DNA from: Roseospira navarrensis
GTDB taxonomy: Bacteria; Pseudomonadota; Alphaproteobacteria; Rhodospirillales; Rhodospirillaceae
Direction: 5' to 3'
DNA: 64,000 nucleotides
NCBI RefSeq assembly: GCF_009601025.1
Contig: NZ_WIVE01000009.1
Coordinates: 22,176-86,175 of the forward strand
In this document: positions 48,465-60,446 of the stretch, one piece after another
Position numbering within the stretch: the first letter of the stretch is position 1
Layout: every line of letters starts with the position of its first letter
Program-made: the position numbers and the translations under genes
The notes under the pieces: model-generated
Told to the model about the DNA's origin: nothing
What the model saw: only the letters and a program-made list of their open reading frames with translations
Databases searched by the model: none

Positions 48465-49886
48465 CTAGTGGGTTTGCCCGCGCTTGTAACGGGCCATGAA
48501 GGTGCCGCCCGGGGGCGGCGCCGGCAGGTCGCGGACCTGTGTCCAGCCGCCCGCCAGGGGCAGCGACGAGAGCCGGCCGCGCCGTCCGGCCATCCGAGAG
48601 AGCATCCGGCCGGCCATCCCCGTACCCAGCCGGTACAGCGCGGGCCGCCGCGCCGCGAAGGCCCACAGCCGCAGACCCCAGCGCATCCGGGGCGGGGTCA
48701 GGTGGCGGGCGAACTCGTGCTCGCGCCAGTGTCGCAGCATGCGGGGCAGGGGGATCTTCATGGGGCAGACAGCCTCGCAGCGCCCGCACAGGGTGGAGGC
48801 GTTGGGCAGGCTGCCGGCCTCCTCCAGCGAGGCCAGCGCGGGCGTGATGACCGAGCCGATCGGCCCCGGATAGACCGAGCCGTAGGCGTGTCCGCCCACC
48901 GCGCCATAGATCGGGCAATGGTTGATGCAGGCGGCGCAGCGGATGCAGCGCAGGGCCTCGTGAAACTCCGTGCCCAGCATGCCCGTGCGGCCGTTGTCCA
49001 CCAGCACGACGTGGAAGTGGTCCGGCCCGTCCGGGTCCTCCGGGCGGCGCGGCCCGGTCGAAAACGTGGTGTAGGACGACATGGCCTGGCCGGTGGCCGA
49101 GCGCGCCAGCAGGCGCAGGATGGTGCTGGCGTCCTCCAGAGTCGGCACGACCTTCTCGATGCTGGTCACCACGATGTGGACACGCGGCAGAAGCTGGGTC
49201 AGGTCGCCGTTGCCCTCGTTGGTGACGATGACGGTGGAGCCGGTCTCGGCAATCAGCAGGTTGGCCCCGGTGATGCCCACATCCGCGCCCAGGAAATGCG
49301 ACCGCAGCACGGTGCGGGCCTCGTCCAGCAGGTCGCGCGGCTCCTCCAGCGCGCGGTCGGCGGGGAACTGGGGATGGTTCTCGCGGAAGGTCTGGGCGAC
49401 CTGGCTTTTGCGCACATGGATCGCGGGGGCGATGATGTGGCTGGGCAACTCGTGGCGGAGCTGGATGATGTATTCGCCCAGATCGGTTTCGACCGGCCGC
49501 ACGCCGTTCTTTTCAAGATAGGCGTTCAGCTCGATCTCTTCCGCCACCATCGACTTGCCCTTGGTGACGGTGCGCGCGCCGTGCTGGCGGCAGATGTCCA
49601 GCACCGCACGGCACGCGCTGTCCGCATCGCGGGCCCAGTGGACGTGACCGCCGCCTTCCAGCACCTTCGCCTCGAACCGCTCCAGGTAGTGGTCGAGGTG
49701 CTGCAGGGCGTGGTCCTTGATCGCCTTGCCGGCATCGCGCAGGGCCTCGAACTCGGGCAGGGCGGCGACGGCGATGCCGCGTTTGGCGCGGAAGCCGGTC
49801 TTCATGGTCGCCAGCGAATGGCGCAGGTTGGCGTCCGAGACGGCGCCCTTGATGTTGTCCTTGAACTGGCGGCTGGTCACATGCAT
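48465..49886 (-). CDS. lutB: Lactate utilisation iron-sulfur protein B (LutB)
   Basis: A 473-residue protein. The N-terminal LUD domain is at about 60-300 (VTKGKSMVAEEIELNAYLEK, GITGANLLIAETGSTVIVTN). Two 4Fe-4S clusters are bound by CIRCAACINHCPIYG and CGRCEAVCPMKIPL. It passes electrons from lactate oxidation with LutA and LutC. Its ATG overlaps the lutA stop by one base (TGATG-type junction). The C-terminal segment is Pro-rich. Confidence 0.93.
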   Translation of the reverse strand: MHVTSRQFKDNIKGAVSDANLRHSLATMKTGFRAKRGIAVAALPEFEALRDAGKAIKDHALQHLDHYLERFEAKVLEGGGHVHWARDADSACRAVLDICRQHGARTVTKGKSMVAEEIELNAYLEKNGVRPVETDLGEYIIQLRHELPSHIIAPAIHVRKSQVAQTFRENHPQFPADRALEEPRDLLDEARTVLRSHFLGADVGITGANLLIAETGSTVIVTNEGNGDLTQLLPRVHIVVTSIEKVVPTLEDASTILRLLARSATGQAMSSYTTFSTGPRRPEDPDGPDHFHVVLVDNGRTGMLGTEFHEALRCIRCAACINHCPIYGAVGGHAYGSVYPGPIGSVITPALASLEEAGSLPNASTLCGRCEAVCPMKIPLPRMLRHWREHEFARHLTPPRMRWGLRLWAFAARRPALYRLGTGMAGRMLSRMAGRRGRLSSLPLAGGWTQVRDLPAPPPGGTFMARYKRGQTH

Positions 49887-50701
49887 CAGCGCGTCTCCCG
49901 TCCGTCGCCCATCGGACCGTCCCCGATGGGGGGCGCGTCGCCGGTCATGCCGGCGAGCACTTCCGCCACGTGGCGGACCTGCACCGGACTGCCGCGGCGC
50001 TTCAGCATGCCCGCGATGTTGAGCAGGCAGCCCATGTCCCCGCCCAGCACCATGTCGGAGCGGGTGGCCTCGATGTCATCCGCCTTGTCCGAGACCATGC
50101 GGCCCGAGATGTCCGGATACTTGACGCAGAAGGTGCCGCCGAAGCCGCAGCATTCCTCGGGCGCGGACAGGTCGCGGACCTCCAGGCCCTCGACCTTGGC
50201 CATCAGGGCGCGCGGCTGGTCCTTGATGCCCAGTTCGCGCAGCCCCGAACAGGTGTCGTGATAGGTCGTGACACCCTCCAGGCGGCCCGGCACATCCGTC
50301 CAGCCCAGCACGTCCACCAGGAACGACAGCAGCTCGTGGGTCTTGTCCGCCAGATGGCGGGCACGGTCCGCATACGTCGGATCATCCGCCAGCAGGGGCG
50401 GGTACTGGTGCCGGATCTGGCTGGCGCAGGAGCCCGAGGGCGCCACCACATAGTCCACGGATTCGGCGTTCAGCGCGTCCACCATGAACCGGGCCTGGGC
50501 GCGGGCGTCCTGGCGGTCGCCGCTGTTGAACGCGGGCTGTCCGCAGCAGGTCTGCCGGTCCGGCACGGTGACGGTGCAGCCGGCGTGCTCCAGCAGGCGC
50601 AGCGCCGCGAACGCGACCGTGGGGCGGAACAGGTCCGCGAGGCAGGTGACCAGCAGGGCCACGCGAGGCTTGGCGGGGAGCGGGGGAGTGTCGGCAGACA
50701 T
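49886..50701 (-). CDS. lutA: Lactate utilisation Fe-S protein A (LutA)
   Basis: A 271-residue protein of two CCG domains. The first has TCLADLFRPTVAFAALRLLE and RQTCCGQPAFNSGD; the second has HDTCSGLRELGI and ECCGFGGTFCVKYPD. These cysteines bind Fe-S centres as in heterodisulfide-reductase-like and glycolate oxidase GlcF-type proteins. I chose ATG 50701, with AGGA upstream and conserved sequence starting soon after. It opens the lutA-lutB-x-lutC-smr-xre strand. Confidence 0.92.
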   Translation of the reverse strand: MSADTPPLPAKPRVALLVTCLADLFRPTVAFAALRLLEHAGCTVTVPDRQTCCGQPAFNSGDRQDARAQARFMVDALNAESVDYVVAPSGSCASQIRHQYPPLLADDPTYADRARHLADKTHELLSFLVDVLGWTDVPGRLEGVTTYHDTCSGLRELGIKDQPRALMAKVEGLEVRDLSAPEECCGFGGTFCVKYPDISGRMVSDKADDIEATRSDMVLGGDMGCLLNIAGMLKRRGSPVQVRHVAEVLAGMTGDAPPIGDGPMGDGRETR

Positions 50702-51037
50702 GCGTTTCCTGGCGGGACCGGGGGAGACTCGACCCATCTCTTACCACAGAACTCGGCCATGGCGGAACGGCCCCGCGCGGGGCGGGTCGGGCGGAACCCG
50801 GGTACGTGGGGGCGGGATCGCTCCACACTCCAGGATCGCGGGGCGGGGCGCGCCGGCGGGATTCGGAGCCCGAATCCGGAGCACCTAGGCCATTTGCCCT
50901 ATTAATTTTCGGGGCATTTCTTGATAAATAGAACAGTTGCGCTGAGGTGCGGGCGCCGCAGGACCGCCGCCCCTGGTCATGGGACGACCGCCCTTTGGAC
51001 CGCACCATGCCGACCCTCCCCTTGACGCGGCGGTCCC
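50702..51037. other. 336-base divergent region between lutA and the haem kinase
   Basis: No gene is seen. An 8-bp hairpin lies at 50859-50877 (GGATTCGG with CCGAATCC). The stretch 50885-50940 is AT-rich and is the likeliest promoter zone for the kinase. No clear operator was recognised. Confidence 0.4.
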
Positions 51038-52624
51038 ATGACGCAGACCTGGACCATTACCCATTGGCTGGCGGCCATCTTCATGGTGGCCGTGCTGGCG
51101 TCCGGGCTGCTGCTTGGGGCGATGCTGCAGTGGCAGACCAACGAGTCCGTGCTGCGTCTGGCCCAGAATCAGGCCCGAACGACCGCCCATCAGGTTTTCC
51201 AGAGCGTCTATGCCTCCATGCGGCGGGGCACCGCGCACGACGAAATCCGGGAGATCATGGCCCGTCAGAACGCCGGCCCCACCACCGGGACGGTCCGTCT
51301 GGTGCGCGGCGAGGCGGTGAGCGGGCAGTACGGGGTCTCGCCCCTGTCCAGTCACGGGCTCGTCACGGACCCCAAGGTCCAGGCGGTGTTCCGCAGCGGA
51401 GAGACCCGGTACGACATGGCCGATGGCCGGGTGAGGTACCTGTTCCCGCTGGTTCTGCAGGAGGAATGCGCGGCCTGTCATGCGGGCGCCGTGGGCCGCA
51501 CGGTCAACGGGGTCATCACGGTGGATGTGGCCCTCGCGGCCCTGCGCCAGCCGCTGAGCCTGCTGTCGGACACGGCCTTCCTGGGCTTCATGGGGGCGCT
51601 CGTCGTGGTGTTCGGGGCGCTGTTCGTGACCGTGCGGCTGATGATCGTGCGGCCGATCCAGGCCCTGGCCGGGACGATGGGGCGGCTGGCGAAGGATCCG
51701 GTCCACAACGGCCGGGTCCTGGTCGGGAGCTTCCGGGCGCGGGAACTGCGCGGGTTGGCCGCCAGTTTCAACGACCTGATGGGCCGCGTGTCGCGCCAGC
51801 GCATCGACCTGGAGGATCAGGCCCGCGCGCTGGGGGATGCGCGGGACGCGGCGGAGGACGCCCGCATTCAGGCGGACGCGGCCAACATGGCCAAGTCGCA
51901 CTTCCTGGCCTCGATGAGTCACGAACTGCGGACCCCGCTCAACGCCGTGATGGGCTTCGCCGAGGTGCTGCGTGACGAGATGTTCGGGCCGCTGGGTTCG
52001 GCGAAGTACCGCGAGTATGCGCAGGACATCCACGCCAGCGGCAGCCACCTGCGCGATCTGGTGGACGACCTGCTGGACCTCGCCCGCATCGAGGCGGACA
52101 AGTTCGAGCTGCATATGGAGCCCACCCCGGTCTGCACCGAGATCCAGGCCTGCATCGCTCTGTTCCGGGAGCGCGCGGCCGCCAAACGCCTGAGCCTCAC
52201 CGGCAGTTGTCCCGGCGACCTGCCCCCCCTGATCGCGGACGGGCGGGCGCTGCGCCAGATGCTGTTCAATCTGGTCTCCAACGCCGTCAAGTACACGCCC
52301 GACGGCGGACGGATCCGCGTCAGCGCCTCGGCCACGGACACCACCGTCGCCCTGGCCGTGTCCGACACCGGCATCGGCATCAGGACCGAGCTCCATGAGC
52401 TGGTGTTCGCGGCCTATGGGCGGGTGCAGGACGTGGTCACCCGCGACATCGAGGGCACGGGGTTGGGCCTGTCGCTGGTCCGGGCGCTGATGGAGAAGCA
52501 CGGCGGGGCCGTCACCCTGGACAGCACGCCGGGTCGCGGCTCCACCTTCACGCTGGTGTTCCCGCGCCAGGTCGGTCCGGACGAGGGCGACCGATGGACG
52601 GGCGTCGAGACGGCGGCGGCGTGA
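51038..52624 (+). CDS. Membrane histidine kinase with c-type haem motif in its sensor domain
   Basis: A 528-residue kinase. TM1 is at about 10-30, a periplasmic sensor at 32-180, TM2 at about 182-205, then a HAMP-like linker (RPIQALAGTMGRLAKD), a coiled coil, and the HisKA and HATPase domains. The phospho-acceptor is His295 in SMSHELRTPLNAVMG. N-box LVSNAVKYTPDGG, DTGIGI and GTGLGLSLV are intact. The sensor holds CAACH at 144-148 (EECAACHAG), a single c-type haem site like the DUF3365/Tll0287 class. A redox, oxygen or NO sensor role is inferred. No response regulator is adjacent. Confidence 0.88.
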   Translation: MTQTWTITHWLAAIFMVAVLASGLLLGAMLQWQTNESVLRLAQNQARTTAHQVFQSVYASMRRGTAHDEIREIMARQNAGPTTGTVRLVRGEAVSGQYGVSPLSSHGLVTDPKVQAVFRSGETRYDMADGRVRYLFPLVLQEECAACHAGAVGRTVNGVITVDVALAALRQPLSLLSDTAFLGFMGALVVVFGALFVTVRLMIVRPIQALAGTMGRLAKDPVHNGRVLVGSFRARELRGLAASFNDLMGRVSRQRIDLEDQARALGDARDAAEDARIQADAANMAKSHFLASMSHELRTPLNAVMGFAEVLRDEMFGPLGSAKYREYAQDIHASGSHLRDLVDDLLDLARIEADKFELHMEPTPVCTEIQACIALFRERAAAKRLSLTGSCPGDLPPLIADGRALRQMLFNLVSNAVKYTPDGGRIRVSASATDTTVALAVSDTGIGIRTELHELVFAAYGRVQDVVTRDIEGTGLGLSLVRALMEKHGGAVTLDSTPGRGSTFTLVFPRQVGPDEGDRWTGVETAAA

Positions 52625-52674
52625 ACCGCCGACCGGCGGCGCGCGTCCCGGTCTCTTCAAGGATCGGATGGGGA

Positions 52675-52759
52675 TGGTGCGGGCGGCCGGGCTCGAACCG
52701 GCACGGCACATGCCAGGCGATTTTAAGTCGCCAGCGTCTACCTATTCCGCCACGCCCGC
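52675..52759 (-). tRNA. tRNA-Leu (anticodon UAA)
   Basis: On the minus strand the sequence folds as a class II tRNA. The acceptor GCGGGCG (52759-52753) pairs with CGCCCGC (52685-52679), followed by an encoded A-CCA. The anticodon loop CTTAAAA places TAA at 52725-52723. The T-loop is GGTTCGAGCC and there is a long variable arm, as expected for leucine. Confidence 0.96.
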
Positions 52760-52870
52760 GTCGTGCTCCCCCCGGGGCGGAGACCCCGAAAGTAGAGCCA
52801 TGCGTGTGACAACGCAAGGGTGAGATGAGGGGCGGACGGGACCTTCTGACTGCCAACCGTTTCGGGTGCG

Positions 52871-53452
52871 TCAGACCGGATGATCGGCGTCCGCCGGAAT
52901 CCCCAACGGCGCGAAATTCGCGCGCCCTCGCATGGCCCGATGCTGGCGTAACGCCCAGGCCACGTTGGGGTAGGCGAGGTCGTTCCAGGGCAGGTCGTCC
53001 CAGCCGATCAGGGCCACCTCGTGGCTTTCCGGACCGGCGGCGTACTCGGGTGAGAGCATGCGCGCCCGGTAGACCAGATGCACCTGGCTGATGTGCGCCA
53101 GATTGTAAAGCGCCAGCAGGTCGGTGATCTCGACGCGGGCGCAGGCCTCCTCCCAGACCTCCCGGGCGGCGCCGTCCTCGGTGCTCTCGCCCAGTTCCAT
53201 GAAACCGGACGGCAGGCACCAGTGGCCCTCGCGCGGTGGGATGGCCCGGCGGACCAGGAGATAGCGGTCCTCCCAGGTGCAGACGGCACCGACGATCAGT
53301 TTGGGATTGTCGTAGCGAACATAGCCGCAGTCGGTGCAGACCAGCCGTTCGCGGTCGTCGCCGTCGGGGACCATGGCCACCGTGGGACCGGCGCCCTTGG
53401 CGCCCCCCGGGACGGGCATGAAATAGGTCTTGTGGATGCGATCGACGCTCAC
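52871..53452 (-). CDS. Nudix hydrolase with N-terminal zinc ribbon
   Basis: A 193-residue protein. A short zinc-ribbon-like segment VCTDCGYVRYDNPK (two Cys visible) precedes the Nudix fold. The Nudix box at about 90-115 has GFMELGES, then REVWEEACA, matching GX5EX7REUXEE apart from the last glycine region. It would hydrolyse a nucleoside diphosphate linked to another group; the ribbon suggests NADH/ADP-ribose-type substrates. I chose GTG 53452 with GGAG upstream; the frame to 53539 overlaps the next gene and is unconserved. ATG 53419 is another option. Confidence 0.83.
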   Translation of the reverse strand: MSVDRIHKTYFMPVPGGAKGAGPTVAMVPDGDDRERLVCTDCGYVRYDNPKLIVGAVCTWEDRYLLVRRAIPPREGHWCLPSGFMELGESTEDGAAREVWEEACARVEITDLLALYNLAHISQVHLVYRARMLSPEYAAGPESHEVALIGWDDLPWNDLAYPNVAWALRQHRAMRGRANFAPLGIPADADHPV

Positions 53453-53510
53453 CGCGGCTCCGCCCTGTGGGTCATGCGAGGCACCGGCCCCGCCAAAGGA
53501 CGGGGCGCGG

Positions 53511-53756
53511 CTAGACCGTGATGTCCAAGTATGTCCCACGCGGGGCGTACGGGTCCAGGTCCCGGCCCTCGAAGCGGATCACATGGGGGGGCTGGTCGCG
53601 CGACGGGGCCGTGGCGGGATCACGCCCGGCGCCGGTCTGGCCGGTTCGGGCGCCCCGGTCGTCCACGGGTGGCACCGTCAGGCGCACGGAGTCGCTGCCG
53701 CGCGGGGCGGATGGGCTGGAGGAGGACGGGCCCGATAGACCCGGCACATCGGCCAT
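53511..53756 (-). CDS. Small hypothetical protein
   Basis: An 81-residue hydrophilic, Pro/Ser/Gly-rich protein (MADVPGLSGPSSSSPSAPRG) with no membrane segment. The only ordered-looking part is the C-terminus, IRFEGRDLDPYAPRGTYLDI. It lies 29 bases after the next small gene on the same strand. I do not recognise a family; it could be a cytoplasmic partner of that gene product. Confidence 0.5.
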   Translation of the reverse strand: MADVPGLSGPSSSSPSAPRGSDSVRLTVPPVDDRGARTGQTGAGRDPATAPSRDQPPHVIRFEGRDLDPYAPRGTYLDITV

Positions 53757-53785
53757 GCGCGTCTCCCGTCAGAGAGGCTGGTCGG

Positions 53786-54016
53786 TCAGACCACGATGTC
53801 CACGACGGTGCCCTTGCCCGGCGCGGCCGCCGGGGTCACCGCCTGGGACGGCAATTCGGCCTGACCCCCGTTGGCGGCCAGCAGATTGGCCATCGACTGG
53901 TCGGACTCGGCCGCCATTTTCAGCATGGACATCTGGGCGTTCACGCTGGTCTGGGCCTGCATCAGGCTGACGGCTTCGCCGAGGGCGCTTGCGCTTGCCA
54001 TGGCGCCGATGTTCAT
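53786..54016 (-). CDS. YjfB-family putative motility protein
   Basis: A 76-residue protein starting MNIGAMASASALGEAVSLMQ, followed by an amphipathic helix (VNAQMSMLKMAAESDQSMAN) and a Pro/Ala C-terminus ending VVDIVV. The pattern resembles the small YjfB-type proteins annotated as putative motility factors. I chose ATG 54016 for that N-terminus; the longer frame adds MYPEPDRGET. It pairs with the small gene downstream. Role unproven. Confidence 0.6.
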   Translation of the reverse strand: MNIGAMASASALGEAVSLMQAQTSVNAQMSMLKMAAESDQSMANLLAANGGQAELPSQAVTPAAAPGKGTVVDIVV

Positions 54017-54234
54017 GGCCGTCTCTCCCCTGTCCGGTTCCGGGTACACGCCCCGGCCGGATCGGACATGGCCGCCGGCCGCGGGGCGGGACCGGGATCC
54101 TACCGATCGGACCCGATCCCATGACCGTCATCGTATCAGACCGTGACCGTCGTCACAAGGACACCGCACTTTCAACGTGTGATGTCGGGCCTTTTCATAA
54201 AATCACGAGCATTCATCCGGCGAGCGGGGCGGGA

Positions 54235-56973
<2,739 letters not shown>

Positions 56974-57278
56974 GGAACATCCTCGGGAAGCGGGAAGGGT
57001 CGAGGCGTACGCCGGAAGGGCCGTGCCATGGGCACACGCACGCCTGCCGCGAGACCCGGGGCCGCGCGACCGGCAAGAGATAGAGAGCGCCGGGAGGGCT
57101 GTCAACGACGCCCGAGCCGCCGTGACGGCCCGTTCGGGCCCCGGCAGGGTGCCTTGAGGGCCCCTGCGGGCACCTGTGCAGGTGGTTGACGGCGGTCCCC
57201 GGACCCGTCAGGGTGCCGCCCATCGGTTTTCGCGGCCACCGCGCGCCGCCTGTCACGAACTTTTCAAGGATGAACGAC

Positions 57279-58136
57279 ATGGTTTCTTCCGTCCCCCGTG
57301 CCCTGGCGTTCGCCGCCGGCCTCACCCTGGCCGCCGTCGCCGGCACCGGCGTTGCATCGGCCCAGCAGGGCATCGATCCCGAGACGGTCGTGGCCACCGT
57401 GAACGGCCACGAGATCACGCTGGGCGAGCTGCAGACGGTGCGCTCTCGTGATCCGCAACTGGGGCAGGTGCCGCTGGCCATGCTCTACGATTCGCTGGTC
57501 AACCATCTGGTCGAGGGCCAGTTGATCGTGAGCCAGGCCAAGAGCGAGGGCCTCGCCGATCACCCGGACGTCGAGGAGCGCCTGAACGCGGTCCGCGACG
57601 AGATCATCCGCAGCGTCTATCTGACCCAGGTGGTCGAGAAGGCCGCCACGGAAGAGGCGCTTCAGGCCAAGTATGATGAGTACCTGGAGGCCAACCCGCC
57701 GCAGGAGGAGGTCAAGGCCTCCCACATCCTGGTGGACAGCGAGGAGAAGGCCAACGAGCTGATCGCCCATCTTGAGGACGGCGCGGACTTCGCCGAGCTG
57801 GCCAAGGCCGAGTCGACCGGCCCGTCCGCGCCCAACGGCGGCGATCTGGGCTACTTCCAGCGCGAGGGCCAGATGGTCGAGCCGTTCGCCAAGGCCGCCT
57901 TCGACCTGGAAGCCGGGGCGTACACCACCGACCCGGTCAAGACCCAGTTCGGCTGGCACATCATCAAGGTCACGGACCGCCGCACGGCCGAACCGCCGGC
58001 GCTGGACGAGATCCGCAACGACCTGACCACCCAGATCGCCCAGGACACCATCGCCGATCTGATCGACGATCTGCGCGAGGGGGCGGACGTGCAGACCACG
58101 CCGCTGGAAGAGATCATGCCGCAGCCGAGCGAGTAG
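57279..58136 (+). CDS. Periplasmic parvulin-type peptidyl-prolyl isomerase
   Basis: A 285-residue protein. The signal peptide runs to VASAQ at about residue 29. A SurA/PrsA-like N-terminal helical domain is at about 40-140. The parvulin domain is at about 145-240: VKASHILVDSEEKANELI, GGDLGYFQREGQMVEPFAKA and FGWHIIKVTDRR. It folds exported proteins in the periplasm. I chose ATG 57279 because AAGGA is eight bases upstream; ATG 57270 has no ribosome site. It is followed 13 bases later by argJ. Confidence 0.9.
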   Translation: MVSSVPRALAFAAGLTLAAVAGTGVASAQQGIDPETVVATVNGHEITLGELQTVRSRDPQLGQVPLAMLYDSLVNHLVEGQLIVSQAKSEGLADHPDVEERLNAVRDEIIRSVYLTQVVEKAATEEALQAKYDEYLEANPPQEEVKASHILVDSEEKANELIAHLEDGADFAELAKAESTGPSAPNGGDLGYFQREGQMVEPFAKAAFDLEAGAYTTDPVKTQFGWHIIKVTDRRTAEPPALDEIRNDLTTQIAQDTIADLIDDLREGADVQTTPLEEIMPQPSE

Positions 58137-58149
58137 GGATCGGGCGTCC

Positions 58150-59382
58150 ATGGGCACTCCCGTTTCGCCCCTGGCCCCAGAGGCCATCGTCACGCCCGCC
58201 CCCGTGGCGGGCGTGCGTTTCGCCACCCGCGCCTGCGGCGTGCGCTATCAGGGCCGCACCGATGTGATGCTGGCCCTGTTCGACCCCGGCACCACCGTCG
58301 CCGGGGTTCTAACCCAGTCGCGGACCCGCTCGGCTCCGGTCGAGTGGTGCGCGGCCGGCCTGCGCGGCGGCGTTGCGCGGGCGCTGGTGGTCAACTCTGG
58401 CAACGCCAACGCCTTCACCGGCCTGCGCGGCGAGTCCTCGGTCGAGAACATCGCCGAGGCCGCGGCCGCCGTCGCCGGCTGTCGCCCGGACGAGGTGTTC
58501 GTCTCCGCGACCGGCACCATCGGCGAATTCCTGCCGGATGAGCGCATCACCGGGCCGCTGCCCGAGATGGCGGCGGACGCCCGCGAGGACGGTTGGCTGG
58601 ACGCCGCGCGGGCGATCATGACCACCGACACCTTTCCCAAGACCGCCACCGTGCAGAGCGAGGTGGGCGGCGTTCCCGTCACGATCTCGGGCATCGCCAA
58701 GGGGTCGGGCATGATCGCGCCCGACATGGCCACCATGCTGGCCTATGTGGCGACGGATGCGGCCCTGCCGCCGGAGGTCCTTCAGGCCCTGCTGACGCCG
58801 GCCGCCGATGCCTCGTTCAACAGCATCACGGTGGACGGCGACACCTCGACGTCTGACACGCTGCTGTTGTTCGCCACCGGCCAGGCCGCCAACCGCCCGG
58901 TCAAGGGTCCGACGGATCCCGCCGTGCTGCGGTTCAAGCGCGACCTGAACGCGCTGCTGCTGGACCTGGCCCATCAGGTGGTCCGGGACGGGGAGGGGGC
59001 CTCGCGCTTCGTCGAGATCCGGGTGACGGGCGCCAGCACCAATCAGGCCGCTCGCCGGATCGGGCTGGCCATCGGCAATTCGCCCCTGGTCAAGACCGCC
59101 ATTGCCGGGGCCGACGCCAACTGGGGCCGCATCGTCATGGCCGTGGGCAAGGCGGGCGAGACCGCCAACCGCGACAAGCTGTCGATCCGGATCGGCGGCG
59201 TGCAGGTCTGCGAAGGTGGGCTGGCGGTGCCGGACTACGACGAAACCCCCGTCGCCGCGCACATGCAGGGCCGGGACATCCTCATCGAGGTGGACGTGGG
59301 CGTGCTGGACGGCACGGCCACCGTCTGGACCTGCGACCTGACCCACGGCTACATCGACATCAATGCCGATTACCGAAGCTGA
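58150..59382 (+). CDS. argJ: Bifunctional ornithine acetyltransferase / N-acetylglutamate synthase
   Basis: A 410-residue enzyme of the arginine cycle, transferring acetyl from N-acetylornithine to glutamate. It is autocleaved before the catalytic Thr195 in GSGMIAPDMATML. Other landmarks are VVNSGNANAFTG, VSATGTIGEFLP, and the C-terminal THGYIDINADYRS. It sits downstream of the parvulin gene and overlaps the next gene by 20 bases. Confidence 0.97.
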   Translation: MGTPVSPLAPEAIVTPAPVAGVRFATRACGVRYQGRTDVMLALFDPGTTVAGVLTQSRTRSAPVEWCAAGLRGGVARALVVNSGNANAFTGLRGESSVENIAEAAAAVAGCRPDEVFVSATGTIGEFLPDERITGPLPEMAADAREDGWLDAARAIMTTDTFPKTATVQSEVGGVPVTISGIAKGSGMIAPDMATMLAYVATDAALPPEVLQALLTPAADASFNSITVDGDTSTSDTLLLFATGQAANRPVKGPTDPAVLRFKRDLNALLLDLAHQVVRDGEGASRFVEIRVTGASTNQAARRIGLAIGNSPLVKTAIAGADANWGRIVMAVGKAGETANRDKLSIRIGGVQVCEGGLAVPDYDETPVAAHMQGRDILIEVDVGVLDGTATVWTCDLTHGYIDINADYRS

Positions 59383-60388
59383 CGGCCGCCGGCTGGCCGA
59401 CCTGCTGGCGCCCGAGGGCGGCTGCGAGGCCGTGCTGCCCCTGGTCACCGACCGGCTGGTGCTGCGCCCGCCCGAACCGGCGGACGCCCCGGCCCTGGTG
59501 CCGCTGGCCGGGGCGTGGGAGGTGGCGCGCTCCGCCGCGTCGATCCCGCATCCGCTGGACGAAGCGGCCGTGCGCCGCTGGATCGCCGAGGCCGCGACCC
59601 ATCGGACCGCCGGCGGCGGCGTGGTCCTTGTGGTCACCGACCGGGCCGACGGCGCGATCCTCGGCGCCATCGACCTGATCTGGACGGCGCGCTGGCCGGT
59701 AGGCGACGTGGGCTGCTGGATCGCGCCCGACCGTCAGGGGCAGGGCTATGCGACCGAGGCCCTGCGGGCCATGCTCGACCTGGGGTTCGGCGCCGTGGGC
59801 CTGCAGGCCATTCAGACCGACGTCCTTCCCGACAACGCGCCGTCCCGCCGCGTGCTGGATCGGTGCGCGTTCACGCCGGATGGTCGCCGCGCCAGCCTGC
59901 GGGTGCTGGCGCTGGACGACGACCGGGAGCATCTGGGCTACGCCCTGACCCGCGCGGCCTGGGAGGCCGACCGCGCCGCCCGGTCGCGGCTGGTGCTGGT
60001 GGTGGCCGCTGCGCTGATCGACGTGGATGGCCGCGTGCTGCTGACCCGCCGACCGGAGGGCAAGGCCATGGCCGGCCTGTGGGAGTTCCCGGGCGGCAAG
60101 GTGAACGACGGCGAGACGCCGGAACACGCCCTGGTCCGCGAACTGCACGAGGAACTGGGCATCGACGTGCGCGGGTCCTGCCTCGCCCCGCTGACGTTCG
60201 CGTCCCATGCCTATGCGGACTTTCACCTGCTGATGCCGCTCTTTGTGTTAAGGTCCTGGCGCGGGCGCATCGCGCCCCGTGAGGGGCAGCAGACCGCCTG
60301 GGTCCGCGCCGCCCGGCTGCGCGACTATCCCATGCCGCCGGCCGATCCGCCGCTGATCCCGGCGTTGCAGGACTTGCTTCTGATCTAG
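59363..60388 (+). CDS. GNAT acetyltransferase - MutT (8-oxo-dGTP diphosphatase) fusion
   Basis: A 341-residue fusion. Residues about 25-195 form a GNAT domain (TDRLVLRPPEPADAPALVPL, then RQGQGYATEALRAM with the acetyl-CoA loop). Residues about 205-340 form a MutT domain with VLLTRRPEGKAMAGLWEFPG and a complete Nudix box (GGKVNDGETPEHALVRELHE plus ELGI). The MutT half cleans 8-oxo-dGTP from the nucleotide pool; the GNAT substrate is unknown. The start lies inside the 3' end of argJ. Such fusions are known in alphaproteobacteria. The fusion is seamless in one frame. Confidence 0.9.
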   Translation: MPITEADGRRLADLLAPEGGCEAVLPLVTDRLVLRPPEPADAPALVPLAGAWEVARSAASIPHPLDEAAVRRWIAEAATHRTAGGGVVLVVTDRADGAILGAIDLIWTARWPVGDVGCWIAPDRQGQGYATEALRAMLDLGFGAVGLQAIQTDVLPDNAPSRRVLDRCAFTPDGRRASLRVLALDDDREHLGYALTRAAWEADRAARSRLVLVVAAALIDVDGRVLLTRRPEGKAMAGLWEFPGGKVNDGETPEHALVRELHEELGIDVRGSCLAPLTFASHAYADFHLLMPLFVLRSWRGRIAPREGQQTAWVRAARLRDYPMPPADPPLIPALQDLLLI

Positions 60389-60446
60389 CGGCGCGTGCGG
60401 CATGCGGCATCGCTCTGCCCAGCTAACGTGGGCATAAACTTTTTAA

